From the NCBI GenBank assembly GCA_033439255.1, contig CM065883.1, positions 992,001-1,056,000 on the forward strand: DNA of 64,000 nucleotides, in the 5' to 3' direction. The first letter of the stretch is position 1, and every line of letters starts with the position of its first letter. The stretch is from Hericium rajendrae. Taxonomy: Eukaryota > Basidiomycota > Agaricomycetes > Russulales > Hericiaceae. The position numbers and the translations under genes were made by a program. Shown here one piece after another: positions 32,504-43,805 of the stretch. Under the pieces are notes generated by a model. That model ran no database searches. It was not told where the DNA came from and was given only the letters and a program-made list of their open reading frames with translations.

Positions 32504-34997
32504 CTACTTCCGATAGAACTGCAAGAGAAAGCTGTGAGCTACTAGATCAGGGACGGGGCACGAAGGCTTACGTTGCGACGGAAATTAAACCAGAGCGATA
32601 AACATCCGCGGTCGAAACTGCTGCGGAATCCACTGCACATACTCGTAAGTAACACCGTATCTAACGAAGGATGCGAGCGGAGCTTACCGTTTGTGGGAGT
32701 ACTCCCATTCTCGGTTGACGATCCTGAACGCAATATCTTCATAAGGTGGCCCAGCGCTGAAGTGGAGCAGCAGAGTCTCATCGTTCCCGGTTTCTTTGAC
32801 CATCTTGTACGTTGGCGCTTTAGACTTGTCAATGAGATCCGGATAGAAAACATTGAACTAGATTCGGGTCAATCATAATATATAATAAGAAAATAGATCA
32901 AGAGAACAAACCTTGTAGCCTTGGACGACTTTCGGAGGAGGATTGTCGGTGCTAGGATACAGTCAATCATAGTGAGTAGATTATCGGATGAATAAAACTT
33001 ACTCATAATGTGTTTGGTTGTACTTGTTCCACTCATAACCTGTATGCACGCGATTGAAGTACCTGGGCTTTCGCGGCCGATACTTATCTTCCCAATTGTA
33101 ACTTGTCGGGATCTGAATGTTTGCTTCGAGGTTGAAGAGTTCTTCTTCTTCGTCCATATCCCGTTCGGCCTCGGCCCTGTACAAAGCCTCGGAGGCGAGA
33201 TCCGCACCACTAGGCGCTTCCTCATCAGGCTCTTCTGTGATAGGTTGGGCGGCCTTGGGAATAAAGCGAGAACCCGCAACTGCGCGACGTTGCTCGAACT
33301 AGAAACACATTCAGCGGATGCAGGAATGAGAGGCGAACCCGACTGACCAATGCTCGAGTATCATCCACTTCGAGGACAATATCGATCTGTCGCTCTTCGT
33401 AAGGCAGCTTCGTAATATCAACCAACGCTGGGCTCATTGTGCGGTTATAAGGTTCGATATCCTCGGCGACAGTACGCTCCTGTTGAGCTGCTGGCTCAAT
33501 GACATGGGCTTTGCCTTTGGCTGCGTCACTCGCGACGCCCTCCAAAAGTTCTTCTTGAGCTTGAAGAGCTTCATCTCGCTGCTTCTTCCGCAATTGTTCG
33601 AGCCTATTGCGCACAACGACCTCGTGAAGAGCCTTCAATTTAGCCTAGAAGCAAGCAAGGTGAGACCGGATTCTCCGTATGGGTCGTTGAGAGACATGCC
33701 TTCGCCTTCTGTACCAGCAGCTTCTTCAGTAGGCCTTCCCAATAGTCCGTATCTAACGGCTCGCCACTCGAGAGCTTGGCCTGAATCTGCCTTTGCAAGG
33801 CGACTAAATGTTCATATGATTTGCCTTCAAGCAGAGCTGTGATGTCCGCTTCTACAGCCGCAGCGGCTTCGACTCCTAATCGCTGGTCCGCTTTGATTCG
33901 GTCCAAACGATCTTTGCATACAACCATCATATTCTACAAGTGATCAGCGGCAAATTGTCAAGAAAAGGTAATGATACCCACTGTCCAGAAATCGATATTC
34001 ACGTCGGATTGTTCAAGTGACAAATAGTGTTCTATGTCATCATGAAGCTCCTCCACCTGGTCAGGAGAAAGGCTCTGACCGATGAAGTCAATATACAGAT
34101 GCGAAGAGTTAGACGTTATAGGACTTACTCGGAAGATATTGTATGGTTCATCAATGTCAATCTCCAGACCGGCGTCATCCCCCAACTCCTCCTCTTCCTC
34201 CTCATCAGGGTTGATATACCTGAGGTTGAGAGCCAGGAAGTCAATAGCCTTCGCTCTCTTCTCCCTGATGCGAATGGCAGCCCTTCTGCGCTCCTGCTCA
34301 AGCTGGAAATCCCCGTCTTTCGCAATCCACTCAGACATCTGAGCAGACTCTTGCAACCTCTGCATCCTCACCTCCTCTTCTTCTCTCAGACGCTGTTCAG
34401 CCTCTCGCTCCGCCCGACGTTTATTCAACTTCTCCAGCTCTTCCTTGGCCTCCTGCCTCCTTATCGCATCCCTGCGCTGCGCCTCAGCTAACGTGAGCCC
34501 TGACTTCTTCTCCTTCTCGGTTTTCTTGTGCCACCTGAACTGCTGTCCCAGATTGACGTCGTGGAACGGATTGTCGGTCGCGCTGTAGACACTCAGCTCA
34601 GCGATTTGACGGGCCTCCTCTTCCTCTTGCACCCTCCTCTTCTCAACCTTGCGAGCCTTCCGCTCTTCAGATTTATCCCTTTTCCGCCTACGATGTAAAT
34701 GTTAAGTCGTGAATGGTTGTAATGAATCCGAAGTGTGATTACGCACTTCTTTTCTTTCCTTTCGGAGCGGTCTATACTCCTGCTCCTGCTCCTGCTTCGA
34801 CCTATTCGCCGTCTTAAACGGTCTTCGTCTATGTCCCTACTCCTACTGCGTCGACGCTTTCGGCTATCGTCGTCGTCGTCCCTATGTTTGGAGCTTCTCT
34901 CATACCGGTCGTAATGGTCGTGTCGGTTTGCAGTGTCGCCCCGGTGATGACGATCCTCCCTTCGGGGCGTTATAGAGCGTGAATCTCGTCCAGCCAT
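32504..34997 (-). CDS. Cactin homolog (spliceosome-associated)
   Basis: Nuclear protein tied to late spliceosomes and splicing fidelity. Start ATG 34997; first exon is an RS/RD-rich head (DDDDDSRKRRRSRSRD, GRSRSRSRSID). Next come a charged coiled coil (EEARQIAELSVYSATDNPF, LNKRRAEREAEQRLREEEEV), LEIDIDEPYNIF, the mid-domain (HDDIEHYLSLEQSDVNIDFW, ADITALLEGKSYEHLVALQR) and the C-terminal cactin domain (YRPRKPRYFNRVHTGYEWNK, NPPPKVVQGYKFNVFYPDLI, YEDIAFRIVNREWEYSHKRG). The final 15-nt exon 32518-32504 encodes FYRK and stop after a 53-nt intron. About 735 residues, as in other fungi. Divergent from MCX1 with 294 bp between start codons. Confidence 0.95.
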
Positions 34998-35291
34998 TTG
35001 AGAGCCGATGCAAAGCGAAACAAAGCAAGTATAGGAAAGAATCAGAAGCAGGTGTGATGTGGTCCTCGAGTCGTGATGGTGGTAGCGAGCTGAGAGCGTT
35101 GGTGCCGTAAGCGTCATTACGGCAGAAGTGATTTCCCGGACTCCAGACGTTATAGCAGACTCGGTCGCGCGTCTCATCGTCCCAAACATTCATTGTCAAT
35201 CGACCTCGTCCTAATCCTTGACTCTTCCATCCAGCGCACCGTCTGAGTCTTTGGCTCTGAATTGGTGTACATTTACGCGAGTTTTCGTAAC

Positions 35292-37677
35292 ATGCTGCAA
35301 TGTAAACGCAGCTTCACCTACTCCCTCACGGCCTGGCGTGCGCGATCCCTCCACCTCATTAAGCGATCGATCCGTACCCAAGCACAATATGATTATACTT
35401 CGAGAGACGACGGCGATGCAATGCCATTCATGAGGCCCGCAGGGCTAGCTACTCCTCGTCAAGTGAGTCGCTCAACTCACGCTCACTTCTAGACTGGCTA
35501 AACCTCGGTGACTTCTCAAGCTGGTACAATATCTCGACCAATACGTCATTGGTCAAGAGAACGCAAAGAAAGTATTGTCTGTAGCGTGAGTTGGCCATCT
35601 TTCACCAGATTAGGGTGTCCATTGATGTTTACTATATCGTCAACTTCTCGCTACGAAAGCGTATTCAACCACTGTAATCGAGTCCGCGCGAATATCCAAG
35701 CTCTTGACCCAGATCAGTCCGGTGCAGACTGGGATGAAGAACGCCCAGGAGATCGTAAGTTTATGTGTTTGTATGAAAGTAATCTCAGGACTCATACTGC
35801 ACGCAGCTCGGTCGGGCATAGTCCCTGCCGAAGTGCATCCCCATCCACGTCGCATCCCTCCCTTGTCATCATCAATACCAATGCAGTCACACATGGAGCC
35901 ACCAATGATTGAGAAGAGTAATGTTCTCATTATGTGAGTCGTTTCGTGTCTGGTTATTTAGCCAGTGACGCTCACTGTACCATATCAGGGGACCAACTGG
36001 ATCAGGTATCTATCACGCACACCCAAAAATCATGCATATTCACATTCGTACAGGTAAGACATTACTAGCCAGAACATTGGCCAAGGTCCTCGATGTGCCA
36101 TTCTCGGTCAGTGATGCTACTTCGTTTACCCAAGTAAGTCACGAATCATAGTTGTTGGGCTTTCGGCTTATATTTGTGATTGTCCACAGGCAGGATGTCA
36201 GTATTTATCTTGCTTTAAGAGGTGCCTTATTATTTAATTAACTGACGGACTTCCCAGACGTAGGAGAGGATGTGGATATGTGTATACAACGATTGGTAAG
36301 TCCATGCCTCCAGCTGGACCTGTATCTCTACTCAGTCACGCAGCTGCAAGCTGCAAACTGGGATCCATACAGAGCAAGGTAAGATTTAGTTGTCTCCAAA
36401 TAGGACACCACTGAATGAGCGCGACAGCATGGGTATAGTCTACATAGATGAGGTCGACAAGGTTGCGAGGAAATCAGCGGGTGGCATGGAGGGTTCGCGT
36501 GACGTGGGCGGTGAAGGCGTGCAGCAAGCACTCCTTCGGATGATGGAGGGTTCCGTTGTTACGGTGCCTGCGAAAGGCTCGTCCGTAGAAGGACCGGGTA
36601 CCACAGGCGAGACTCGTCCTCGCTCAGGACAACGAAATCCTAATCTCGTCCCTCGTAAGTTCCACATCCGTACTTCTCGACCCTTGATTAACGATGGCAT
36701 GCCCTTGTAGCCAAGCCGGATATGTACCAGGTTGACACATCGAATGTGCTGTTCATTTTGAGCGGTGCCTTTGTGGGTCTTGACAATGTAATCAAGAGGC
36801 GGGTCGCCAAGGGGGTGCGTAGTTCAGACTTAATCTTTTCGTCTTCTAATGCTTTATCAGTCGATCGGGTTTACCGCAAATCTGGCGTCTTCCGAAGAAG
36901 GCTCAGATTCATCATTCATGTCATTTTTCACGTCTAATCAAAGATCACACTCAAATCTCCTTGATCTTGTGGAACCTGTCGGTGGGTAGATGCAACCACT
37001 ACTTAAACTGCAATCTTGACTGACACCAATTACGTACTTTCAGACTTGGTGAAATACGGGTTAGCATCCTCTTCTCACTCTAGCGCAACATTTGAGTATA
37101 TGACCGTTAGATTTATACCGGAGTTCATTTCGCGTCTACCTTGCACAACCACACTTGCACCGCTGACGCCTGCAGACCTCCGACGGATTTTGACTGAGGT
37201 CAGAGGCTCGCTTGTCTCGCAGTACACCGCGCTGTTCGGCTACTCTGGTGTTGAAATTCGCTTCACAAATCGTGCTCTCAATGAGATTTGTCGGAAAGCT
37301 GCTGAGCGTGGGGGTGGTGCCCGTGGATTGAGGGGAATCATGGTGCGTGGTACATGTGGTGACAAACCTGACGGCGTTTCTGATACAGTGTAGGAGAAAC
37401 TACTTCTGGAGCCCATGTATGAAGTGCCGTAAGTGGGTCGGAGTTTACAGATCGAAATGTCGCTAACAAATTGCTCGCTTTCCAGTGGTTCGGTAAGAGT
37501 CATTTCAATTGTCTCTCAGCTCGAGTCCTGAGCCCCTTCTAGCATATACGGTATGTCCTCATCAATGAGGATGTGGTGTTAGGGAAACAACCCGCTTTAT
37601 ATTGGTCGAAAGGAGAGAGTGCAACTTTCTGGACAGCATGGACGGATGAGGAGGCCATTAACGATAAGAGGACTTGA
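35292..37677 (+). CDS. MCX1: Mitochondrial ClpX-type AAA+ unfoldase
   Basis: Hexameric matrix unfoldase; in yeast it activates heme synthesis and in some fungi partners with ClpP. CDS of 17 exons: join(35292..35462,35521..35585,35660..35754,35807..35933,35989..36005,36054..36133,36190..36196,36258..36295,36344..36378,36428..36654,36711..36814,36861..36981,37044..37059,37111..37342,37394..37428,37486..37492,37543..37677); 503 residues, frame closed. Basic N-terminus ([20 protein letters not shown]) is a matrix-targeting signal; Walker A GPTGSGKT is split by an intron; Walker [10 protein letters not shown]; sensor/box motifs [13 protein letters not shown] and [10 protein letters not shown]; arginine-finger region GARGLRGIM. 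Two exons are 7 nt long. No N-terminal zinc-binding domain, as usual in mitochondrial forms. Confidence 0.95.
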
Positions 37678-37884
37678 TTCAATCCAACATCCCATGTGTA
37701 GTACTACTATTCATCAATACCTTCATTGTCACATGTCGAAATGCCCACGATTCCTAAGGGACATCCGCGAGGCATCCTGCAGATATATGCGAAAAATCTT
37801 GTTGACACAATGTTCTACAGGTCAATGGTATGAAACAATATATCGATGTCGTGAACAAACATTATTGTTACTGCTGCGGCACAC

Positions 37885-38825
37885 TTATGCCTCCTCTTTC
37901 TTTTCCTCGGCCGCCTCTGCCTTTGTCTCTGCCACTGCCTTCGCCTCTGCCTTCGTCTCCGGCTCTTCCTGCTTCGGGGCTTCCTTCTCAGCCTTTGTGG
38001 GCTCCGCCGCCTCGGCAGGCTTCTCTTTCTCCTCTTTCGCAGGGGCAATCTCGGCACCGGTTGCCAAAGCAGCATTGGTCTTCTGAGCTTCCTCGAAGGC
38101 GGTCTTGAATTGGCCAGCATCTAACGTATGATAGAATGAGAGGTGCCGACAGATTCAAAGGAGGATAGTGCTCACTGTCGGCATTCGCGAACCGGATGGC
38201 AAGAGTCTCAGAGGTTGGGGGAGACTCAGAGTAATCAGCCAAAACCTTCCACACCCAGCTTCGGTCCGAACCAATATTGGGTTGCAGCTTCATGTCGGGA
38301 GAGACTGTAGACAAAGACGCGTCAAAAAGTCGGCGCGCGAGGTCAACACATAGGAGAATATCCGTACTAAGGTGGTTGGCGCAGACTTTCAGAGTCTTAT
38401 CGCGCCTCATCACCAGCCTGACCTTCTTCGTCTCCTTGTGCTGCAGCAGGCGCACATCGCCAGTACCACGCTCCTTCCACTCTGAAGACTCAGAGTCAAA
38501 GCGGAAGAGTTTTGCGCGCCTGAAAAGAATAGCAATATGTATGAGATCACGAGAAAAAGGGCATCGATAAATGGCGATCTGCCGAAAAATGACATACATC
38601 TTGAAGATGGCCTGCTCATCTTCTTCGTTGGTCTTGATCTCGACCTGCTCGGTCAACTTGATAACGGGTTCGAAATGGGCTTCGGCCTCCTCCTCCTGTT
38701 ATTGAAAGCAATGAAGGAAGAGATCAGCGACTAATTCATTTCGGCAACGCCATTTGTAACGCCGTTGCTCGGGGCTATGATAGACTTGCCTTGGGGACGA
38801 GGGGGTTGTCTCCAGCGTCAGCCAT
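37885..38825 (-). CDS. YRB1: Ran-specific GTPase-activating accessory protein RanBP1
   Basis: Binds RanGTP and helps RanGAP release exported cargo in the cytosol. Start ATG 38825; exon 1 (38825-38790) encodes [12 protein letters not shown]. Intron 1 (38789-38696, 94 nt) has a GC donor, AAG|GCAAGT, and ends AACAG. The Ran-binding domain follows: [96 protein letters not shown]. The tail is Ala/Glu/Lys-rich ([17 protein letters not shown]) to the stop at 37887-37885, longer than in yeast but common in basidiomycetes. Divergent from EMP24 with 267 bp between start codons. Confidence 0.95.
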
Positions 38826-39092
38826 GTCTTGTTTGTGTAAAGGATTAAGTGGGGGTGGAGGATGGCGATGAACAAGATGAAAGGGTGGTCAGGATCGTTC
38901 GCGTGCTTTGGAGAGCCCAAAGCCCAAGATGGATCCATCGCCGGGAGGACCTGGGACACCGCTCATTTCTCGGGTCCTCGGGCGCCTACTCATGAGCATT
39001 GCACAAGCATCCTGTAAGTTACTTGGTCGCCGTCATATCACTATTACTTTGTTTCCTCCAAACGGCCTCGTCGTCGAGTCGGCCTTCTCAGC

Positions 39093-39967
39093 ATGGCTCG
39101 ATCGCAATCTCATGTTGTAATTGCTCTCTGTCTTTGCCTGCTCGGTCTGCTCTCGTTCGCGTCTGCCCACCTCATTGAAGTCACCGCCGGGAAGAAGGAA
39201 TGTTTCTTCGAGGACCTCCACAAGAATGACAAGGTGCGTAGATAGGCTTTTCCGAGTACATTTAGTGCTGATGTAGGTCGCAGATGACAGTAACGTATCA
39301 AGTTGGAGGCGGCGGCCATCTAGACATTGACTTCTGGGTCAGTTCAATACCTCGTGGTCCGGAAGTTAATTCACATCCTGTGAACCTTTCTAGATTGCTG
39401 ACTCAAACGGGCATGCTATGGGCAAGCACATAAAGCAGTCAACGGGAACTATCTCTGTCACCGCTGAGATGGATGGCCGACATGAATACTGCTTCTCCAA
39501 CCAAATGAGCGCTATTGCGGATAAGATTGTCAGGTATGGCCGTTTGTTTCTTTCGAATGCCTTACATTGACACATACCGCTCAGCTTCAATGTGCATGGG
39601 GTTATCTATGTGGGCGAGGGAGAGGATGGTATGTTCAATTGAATATACCCTTCTTCACGCCACTAACGCGCACACGACAGAGGTCGTTGCTCCAATCGAG
39701 CGCGAAATCCGCCTGTTGGCGAACGGCCTGACGGCCGTCAAAGATGAACAAGAATACATCGTCGTGCGCGAGCGGACACACAGAAATACGGCCGAGTCGA
39801 CCAACTCCCGAGTGAAGTGGTGGTCAATATTGCAGTCTGTGGTGCTGTTCGCAGTCGTCGCATGGCAAATCTATTATTTGAAGGTACGCTACTCCGTCTA
39901 TTATATACGCTAGTCTGAAGCTGAGAAACTGTGCTAGTCCTTCTTCGAGGTGAAAAGGGTTATTTAG
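39093..39967 (+). CDS. EMP24: p24-beta COPII/COPI cargo receptor
   Basis: Type I membrane protein cycling between ER and Golgi, sorting GPI-anchored cargo. CDS join(39093..39233,39284..39337,39394..39533,39585..39628,39681..39883,39938..39967), 203 residues, frame closed. Signal peptide (VVIALCLCLLGLLSFASA), GOLD domain (EVTAGKKECFFEDL, EMDGRHEYCFSNQ with the paired cysteines, FNVHGVIYVGEGED), the conserved YIVVRERTHRNTAESTNSRV before the membrane, one transmembrane helix (WSILQSVVLFAVVAWQIYYL), and a short tail SFFEVKRVI carrying the FF COPII signal. The tail and the ERTHRNTAEST block match the Emp24 branch rather than Erv25 or Erp proteins. Confidence 0.95.
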
Positions 39968-40197
39968 GGTAGTCGGGCTAAGACTACCGTCGCTATGTAC
40001 CGTGCCACGTTGACCGTGCTATCCAACCGTCGGTATCAGTCGACGGAACTTCACGAGAAACATCGTCTTCCGGTGAGCATAAGTGATAGACCAATGTTCC
40101 GAGTCAAGAGCTCCACGACAACATACAGATTGGATGGAACAGACATTCGCTAGTAACTGTAGACAGCTAGACAGGACAAGGTGCGACGAGTATATAT

Positions 40198-40265
40198 AAA
40201 AACATGGATATCATGGATGGTCGTAAAGAGGAAAAACATGGATATCATGGATGGTCGTAAAGAGG
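40198..40265. repeat. Perfect 34-bp tandem duplication
   Basis: Bases 40198-40231 and 40232-40265 are identical head-to-tail copies containing CATGGATATCATGGATGG, itself with an internal ATGGAT repeat. It lies between the convergent EMP24 and kinesin-8 genes. Perfect identity suggests a recent duplication (or an assembly artefact). Confidence 0.85.
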
Positions 40266-40464
40266 ATAATCACAGAGAAGGTGCATGATCACGACTTCTA
40301 GCTATAAAATACGGGTATGTTGTACGAAAGAAAGAGAAGGCATGTTACTGGTACTAGTACAAAGCTTGTGCGTTCATTTCCAGGTTGGTTTCGAACCCCC
40401 TCTGAAACTGGCATCCCCGATGCTAACGTCCGCCATAGATATATTGGCCAGCGATGTGTTGCCA

Positions 40465-43400
40465 TTAGTCCTCAGCCGCGTCGAGTTCATGCCCCTTGAG
40501 GCCATGTTGAGCAAGGACATGCGCTTCGTCTTCTTCATGGGCGATCGCCGCATCGACAGCTCGCCGTCGGCAAACGCGACCCTCCGCGGTCCGCCTGGTG
40601 CTGTGCCCGAGAGTGTTGGCCGATCTGTCCTCCCCTCTGCTCTTCGGCGATAGTTGAGGAATTTGACTCGACCGCCTCCTCTTCTCGCTTCGCATTGGCC
40701 CGATATTTGACCGTCGTCGCCCGGATTTCGTGGTCGAGCCTGCTGTCCTGGGAGTAGGCGGAGGACGTCGCGGGCTGGTCAGGTCAGGCCGGTCAGGACC
40801 GCGGTTCGTGCTGCGCATCTTGCTATCTGCTTTGGCGCTGCTGCTGCTGCCCGCGGAGGATGCCTCGGAGGTGGTCGAGTTGAAATTCCGATCGGACAGC
40901 GGGCCAGGACGTCTGGCGCCAAAAGACGAAGTTTCGCCATTCTCGTCGTCCTCTGCCAGACTTCCGAGCGCGGATGGACCGCGGGACTTCAGGAAAGAGG
41001 GTCGAGTCGACTGATACGCCGTGAGCGCGATGGGGCACCTGCGCGCGAAGAGGCAGGTCTCGAGGAGGAAGGGAGCCCAGACTGAAGTTGACGCTGTCAT
41101 CTGTCTTCTCGTCCTCCCAATCGCTTTCTGAACCTGGTGCAGCCCGCTGCATGCTGGAGAAGACGCCACTGTCATCCGAAGCAGAGGTGACGGAGATCGA
41201 AGGTTTCCTGCTACCCGACGCCGAAGCACCGGCACCTCCATCATCAAGATTGCCCTGCCCAGCCTCGTCCTTCCATTGAACTCCTTTCTTCTTTTCTTTC
41301 TCGCGATCCGATGGACGACGATACGGGACGGCATTTGATAGACTATTTCTGAGGGATTTGCGGGGTGATCTGAGATGGTTCTTGCGCGCTGGCGAGCCCA
41401 GGCCAATTGGTCCATACGAGACCGACCGTCTCGCAGGCTTGGTCTTTGGCTGTTCAGACGAGATCGGCGCTGAAGAGAGACGGCCAAACTTCGCATGCCC
41501 TTGGAAGCTTTCCAGAACTGAGGGTCTTCCAGCCGAGACAGCATAAGCGGCAGTGTTGTGGCCCCCACGAGTGCCTGGAAATCTTCGTCATTCCTCTCCG
41601 AAAGGCTCTTCAGTGACGCCGCTACAACCCTGACGCTCCCATCAAGAGCATCCTTGCCCTCGTTCAGTGCTGTGCGAAGGGAGTAGTTGGCATCACCGAG
41701 AGCGACTGTGTACCTCCCCACCATGCCAAGCAAGTGAACCAGCATCTTAGCCTGGTCACCCATTGCATCCATGACAGCGTCCCGCTCTGCCTCTGCCTTC
41801 ACTTTCTCCATGTCTGCTTTACGCCATCGAGCGTGGAGCTTGACGTTCTCCACATTGACTTCGTCAATTCGGTCTGACCTTCGCTCTGTTACTGCCCGGA
41901 GCATAGCATCGAACATGGCACCGGAGTTGGTCGAACGCTGCAAGCGGATGTTCAAAGCACTGTCCAGTCTGGTAGCCTGCTCTTCCGGAGCTGCCAGAGC
42001 CTGAAGCAAACCTCGCTCTGCCTGGAGATCAGCAGAGAGGCCAGAGGATGATGATGCCTGTTTGTCCAACTCCTGCAATCTCGAGCGAATAGTGCGAAGC
42101 TTGATTTGGGCTGCAGTGAGTTTGCCACTGGAGGACGCTCCGTCCAAGATCGAGGCCTGTGTCTGGTCACCGCGCAACTGCATATCGTTCTTCGCTCGTT
42201 CAACTTCGGCTTGAGCTTCGGCTTTTCTGCGTCTTGCGACCTCAGATTCGGCGCTGACCTTTCCAGCGATCTTAGCCTTCAACTCAGCGACCTCGATGTT
42301 AAGCCTGTTGATTGCTTCCACGTATTGCCCGACATGTCGGTCGACATTGACAACATTACGCGTCACGACACGCGTCTTGATCTTGGTGGCGCGTTCAGCA
42401 TAGAGTAAGGTGTTGTGCGTGTCATCGAAATGGAGAGACGTGGGTGCGACGCAGACAATCATAACCGTCTTGCAATTTCCTCCAAGCGAGAACTTCAGCA
42501 GACGCGTGAGCTTGCTGTTGCGATAAGGAACATGGCGAACGGCACCCCCACTCTCACAGAGCGCATTAATGCAGTTCCCGAGAGCGAGGAGGGATTTGTT
42601 AATGTTTGCACCTTCAACCATGCGTTGGCCCATGTTAGTTGTCGCTGCTGCCCGTTCACTACCAGCCAAGTCGATAATGGAGAGTGTGCCCATGGTCCGT
42701 TCTTCAGTGATGGATGCTGTTCTGGGAGCTTGAGTGACATGTATCTGTAAAACAGCATGCGAGCGGGACGATGTCTCGTTGGCGTGGGTCGGTGACTGCG
42801 TTCTACGAGTATTGCCCAGCATGACGATGTCTCTGACTTCGTCCGCCGTCTTCGGTCGAAGTTCTACCAAGCCGACGACTTTCACCGACTTGTCCTCCCG
42901 TATCTGCAAACCACCACGTGGTGTAGGCGTGCCCGGTTCTGAGAGGAGATCCCGGATTTCCTCGTTGTATATTTCGAGGAAAGTGACAACGACTTCGACC
43001 GAGTAGTCATCTTTGCGGTCTTCAATGCGTTGGAATAGGTCGGACATAGTGAGATAAATGATGCCAGGCTCGGCCTCGGTGCCGCTGATAGTATGGGTCT
43101 TGCCACAGCCCGTCGCCTATGTGGTACGATCATATTGAGTCAGGCGCAAAAAATACATTAGAACAAGTGCACACACCCCGTAAGCGAATACCGTCGCGTT
43201 ATATCCATCCAAGAGGTTCTTCAAGAGCGGGCGGGCCGTGCAGTCATAGACCTCCTGTTGAGACGAATCTGCACGAAGAACCCTATCAAACATAAAGCGC
43301 TTGTCCTTGTAACGTTTGGTTCCCGGCGGGAGGAAACCACGTTCAACAAAGGCCTTAACTTGGTCTGTCTCAGCAGGATCGAAGGTGAGGATGCGATCGT

Positions 43401-43634
43401 CGACTATTTGCACGATCTCCCGGACTGCCGACATAGACATGCTCTTTCCTGGTGCAGCAAAAGTCCCATCTCCTCGAATGGTTGTGTCGTAGACTGGTTC
43501 GGGGAGTCGTGCGGCCTCCCATGAGGAAGGTGGTCGTACGCGCACTGATTAAAGATGACGTTCAGTCGGTCGGTGGAGCAGTGCAAAGACGAGTAATGCA
43601 TACCTGCGACGTTGATGGATCCGGCGGACACCAT
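40465..43634 (-). CDS. Kinesin-8 motor protein (Kip3/KIF18/KIF19 type)
   Basis: Plus-end-directed microtubule motor that shortens microtubules. Start ATG 43634 (MVSAGSINVAVRVRPP); exons 43634..43604, 43544..43177, 43116 onward. The motor has all kinesin motifs: P-loop GATGCGKTH rebuilt across the 43176-43117 intron, NETSSRSH (switch I), IIDLAGSE (switch II), GANINKSLLALGNCINAL, and VPYRNSKLTRLLK. Then the neck ERATKIKTRVVTRNV and coiled coil (GQYVEAINRLNIEVAELKAK). The family call rests on the motor and neck. The tail is Ser/Pro/Arg-rich with GVQWKDEAGQG. No single frame reads the tail well: protein-like sequence changes frame near 41562-41566 (five C), near 41061-41076 and near 40990-41005, then ends in the original frame at the stop 40467-40465. 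Probably assembly indels. Confidence 0.9.
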
Positions 43635-43805
43635 GATGGAGGAGGAGGTAGGAATGTCGGATGGCCGTCCGCCACGCGTGGTCGTCGTTGCTCTGTTGAA
43701 GGTGGCTAAATTCAACCAAGGCGCGTCCTCGAAACCAATTCCACGTGATCGTGCGGGCACGTTGTTACTCCCAAACTCGGGTTAGGGCCTCATCCGCATT
43801 TCGCG
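43635..43805. promoter_or_regulatory. Compact bidirectional promoter, kinesin-8/URA4
   Basis: Only 171 bp separate the two divergent start codons, so 5'UTRs and promoters must share this stretch. No TATA-like box is seen. If a non-ATG or missed upstream kinesin exon is used the gap would be shorter still. Confidence 0.5.

Noticed and set aside
43635-43760. Longer kinesin-8 N-terminus starting upstream of ATG 43634
   Set aside because: The upstream in-frame codons begin only at a GTG, no ATG precedes in frame, and kinesin motors usually begin just before the VRVRPP strand.
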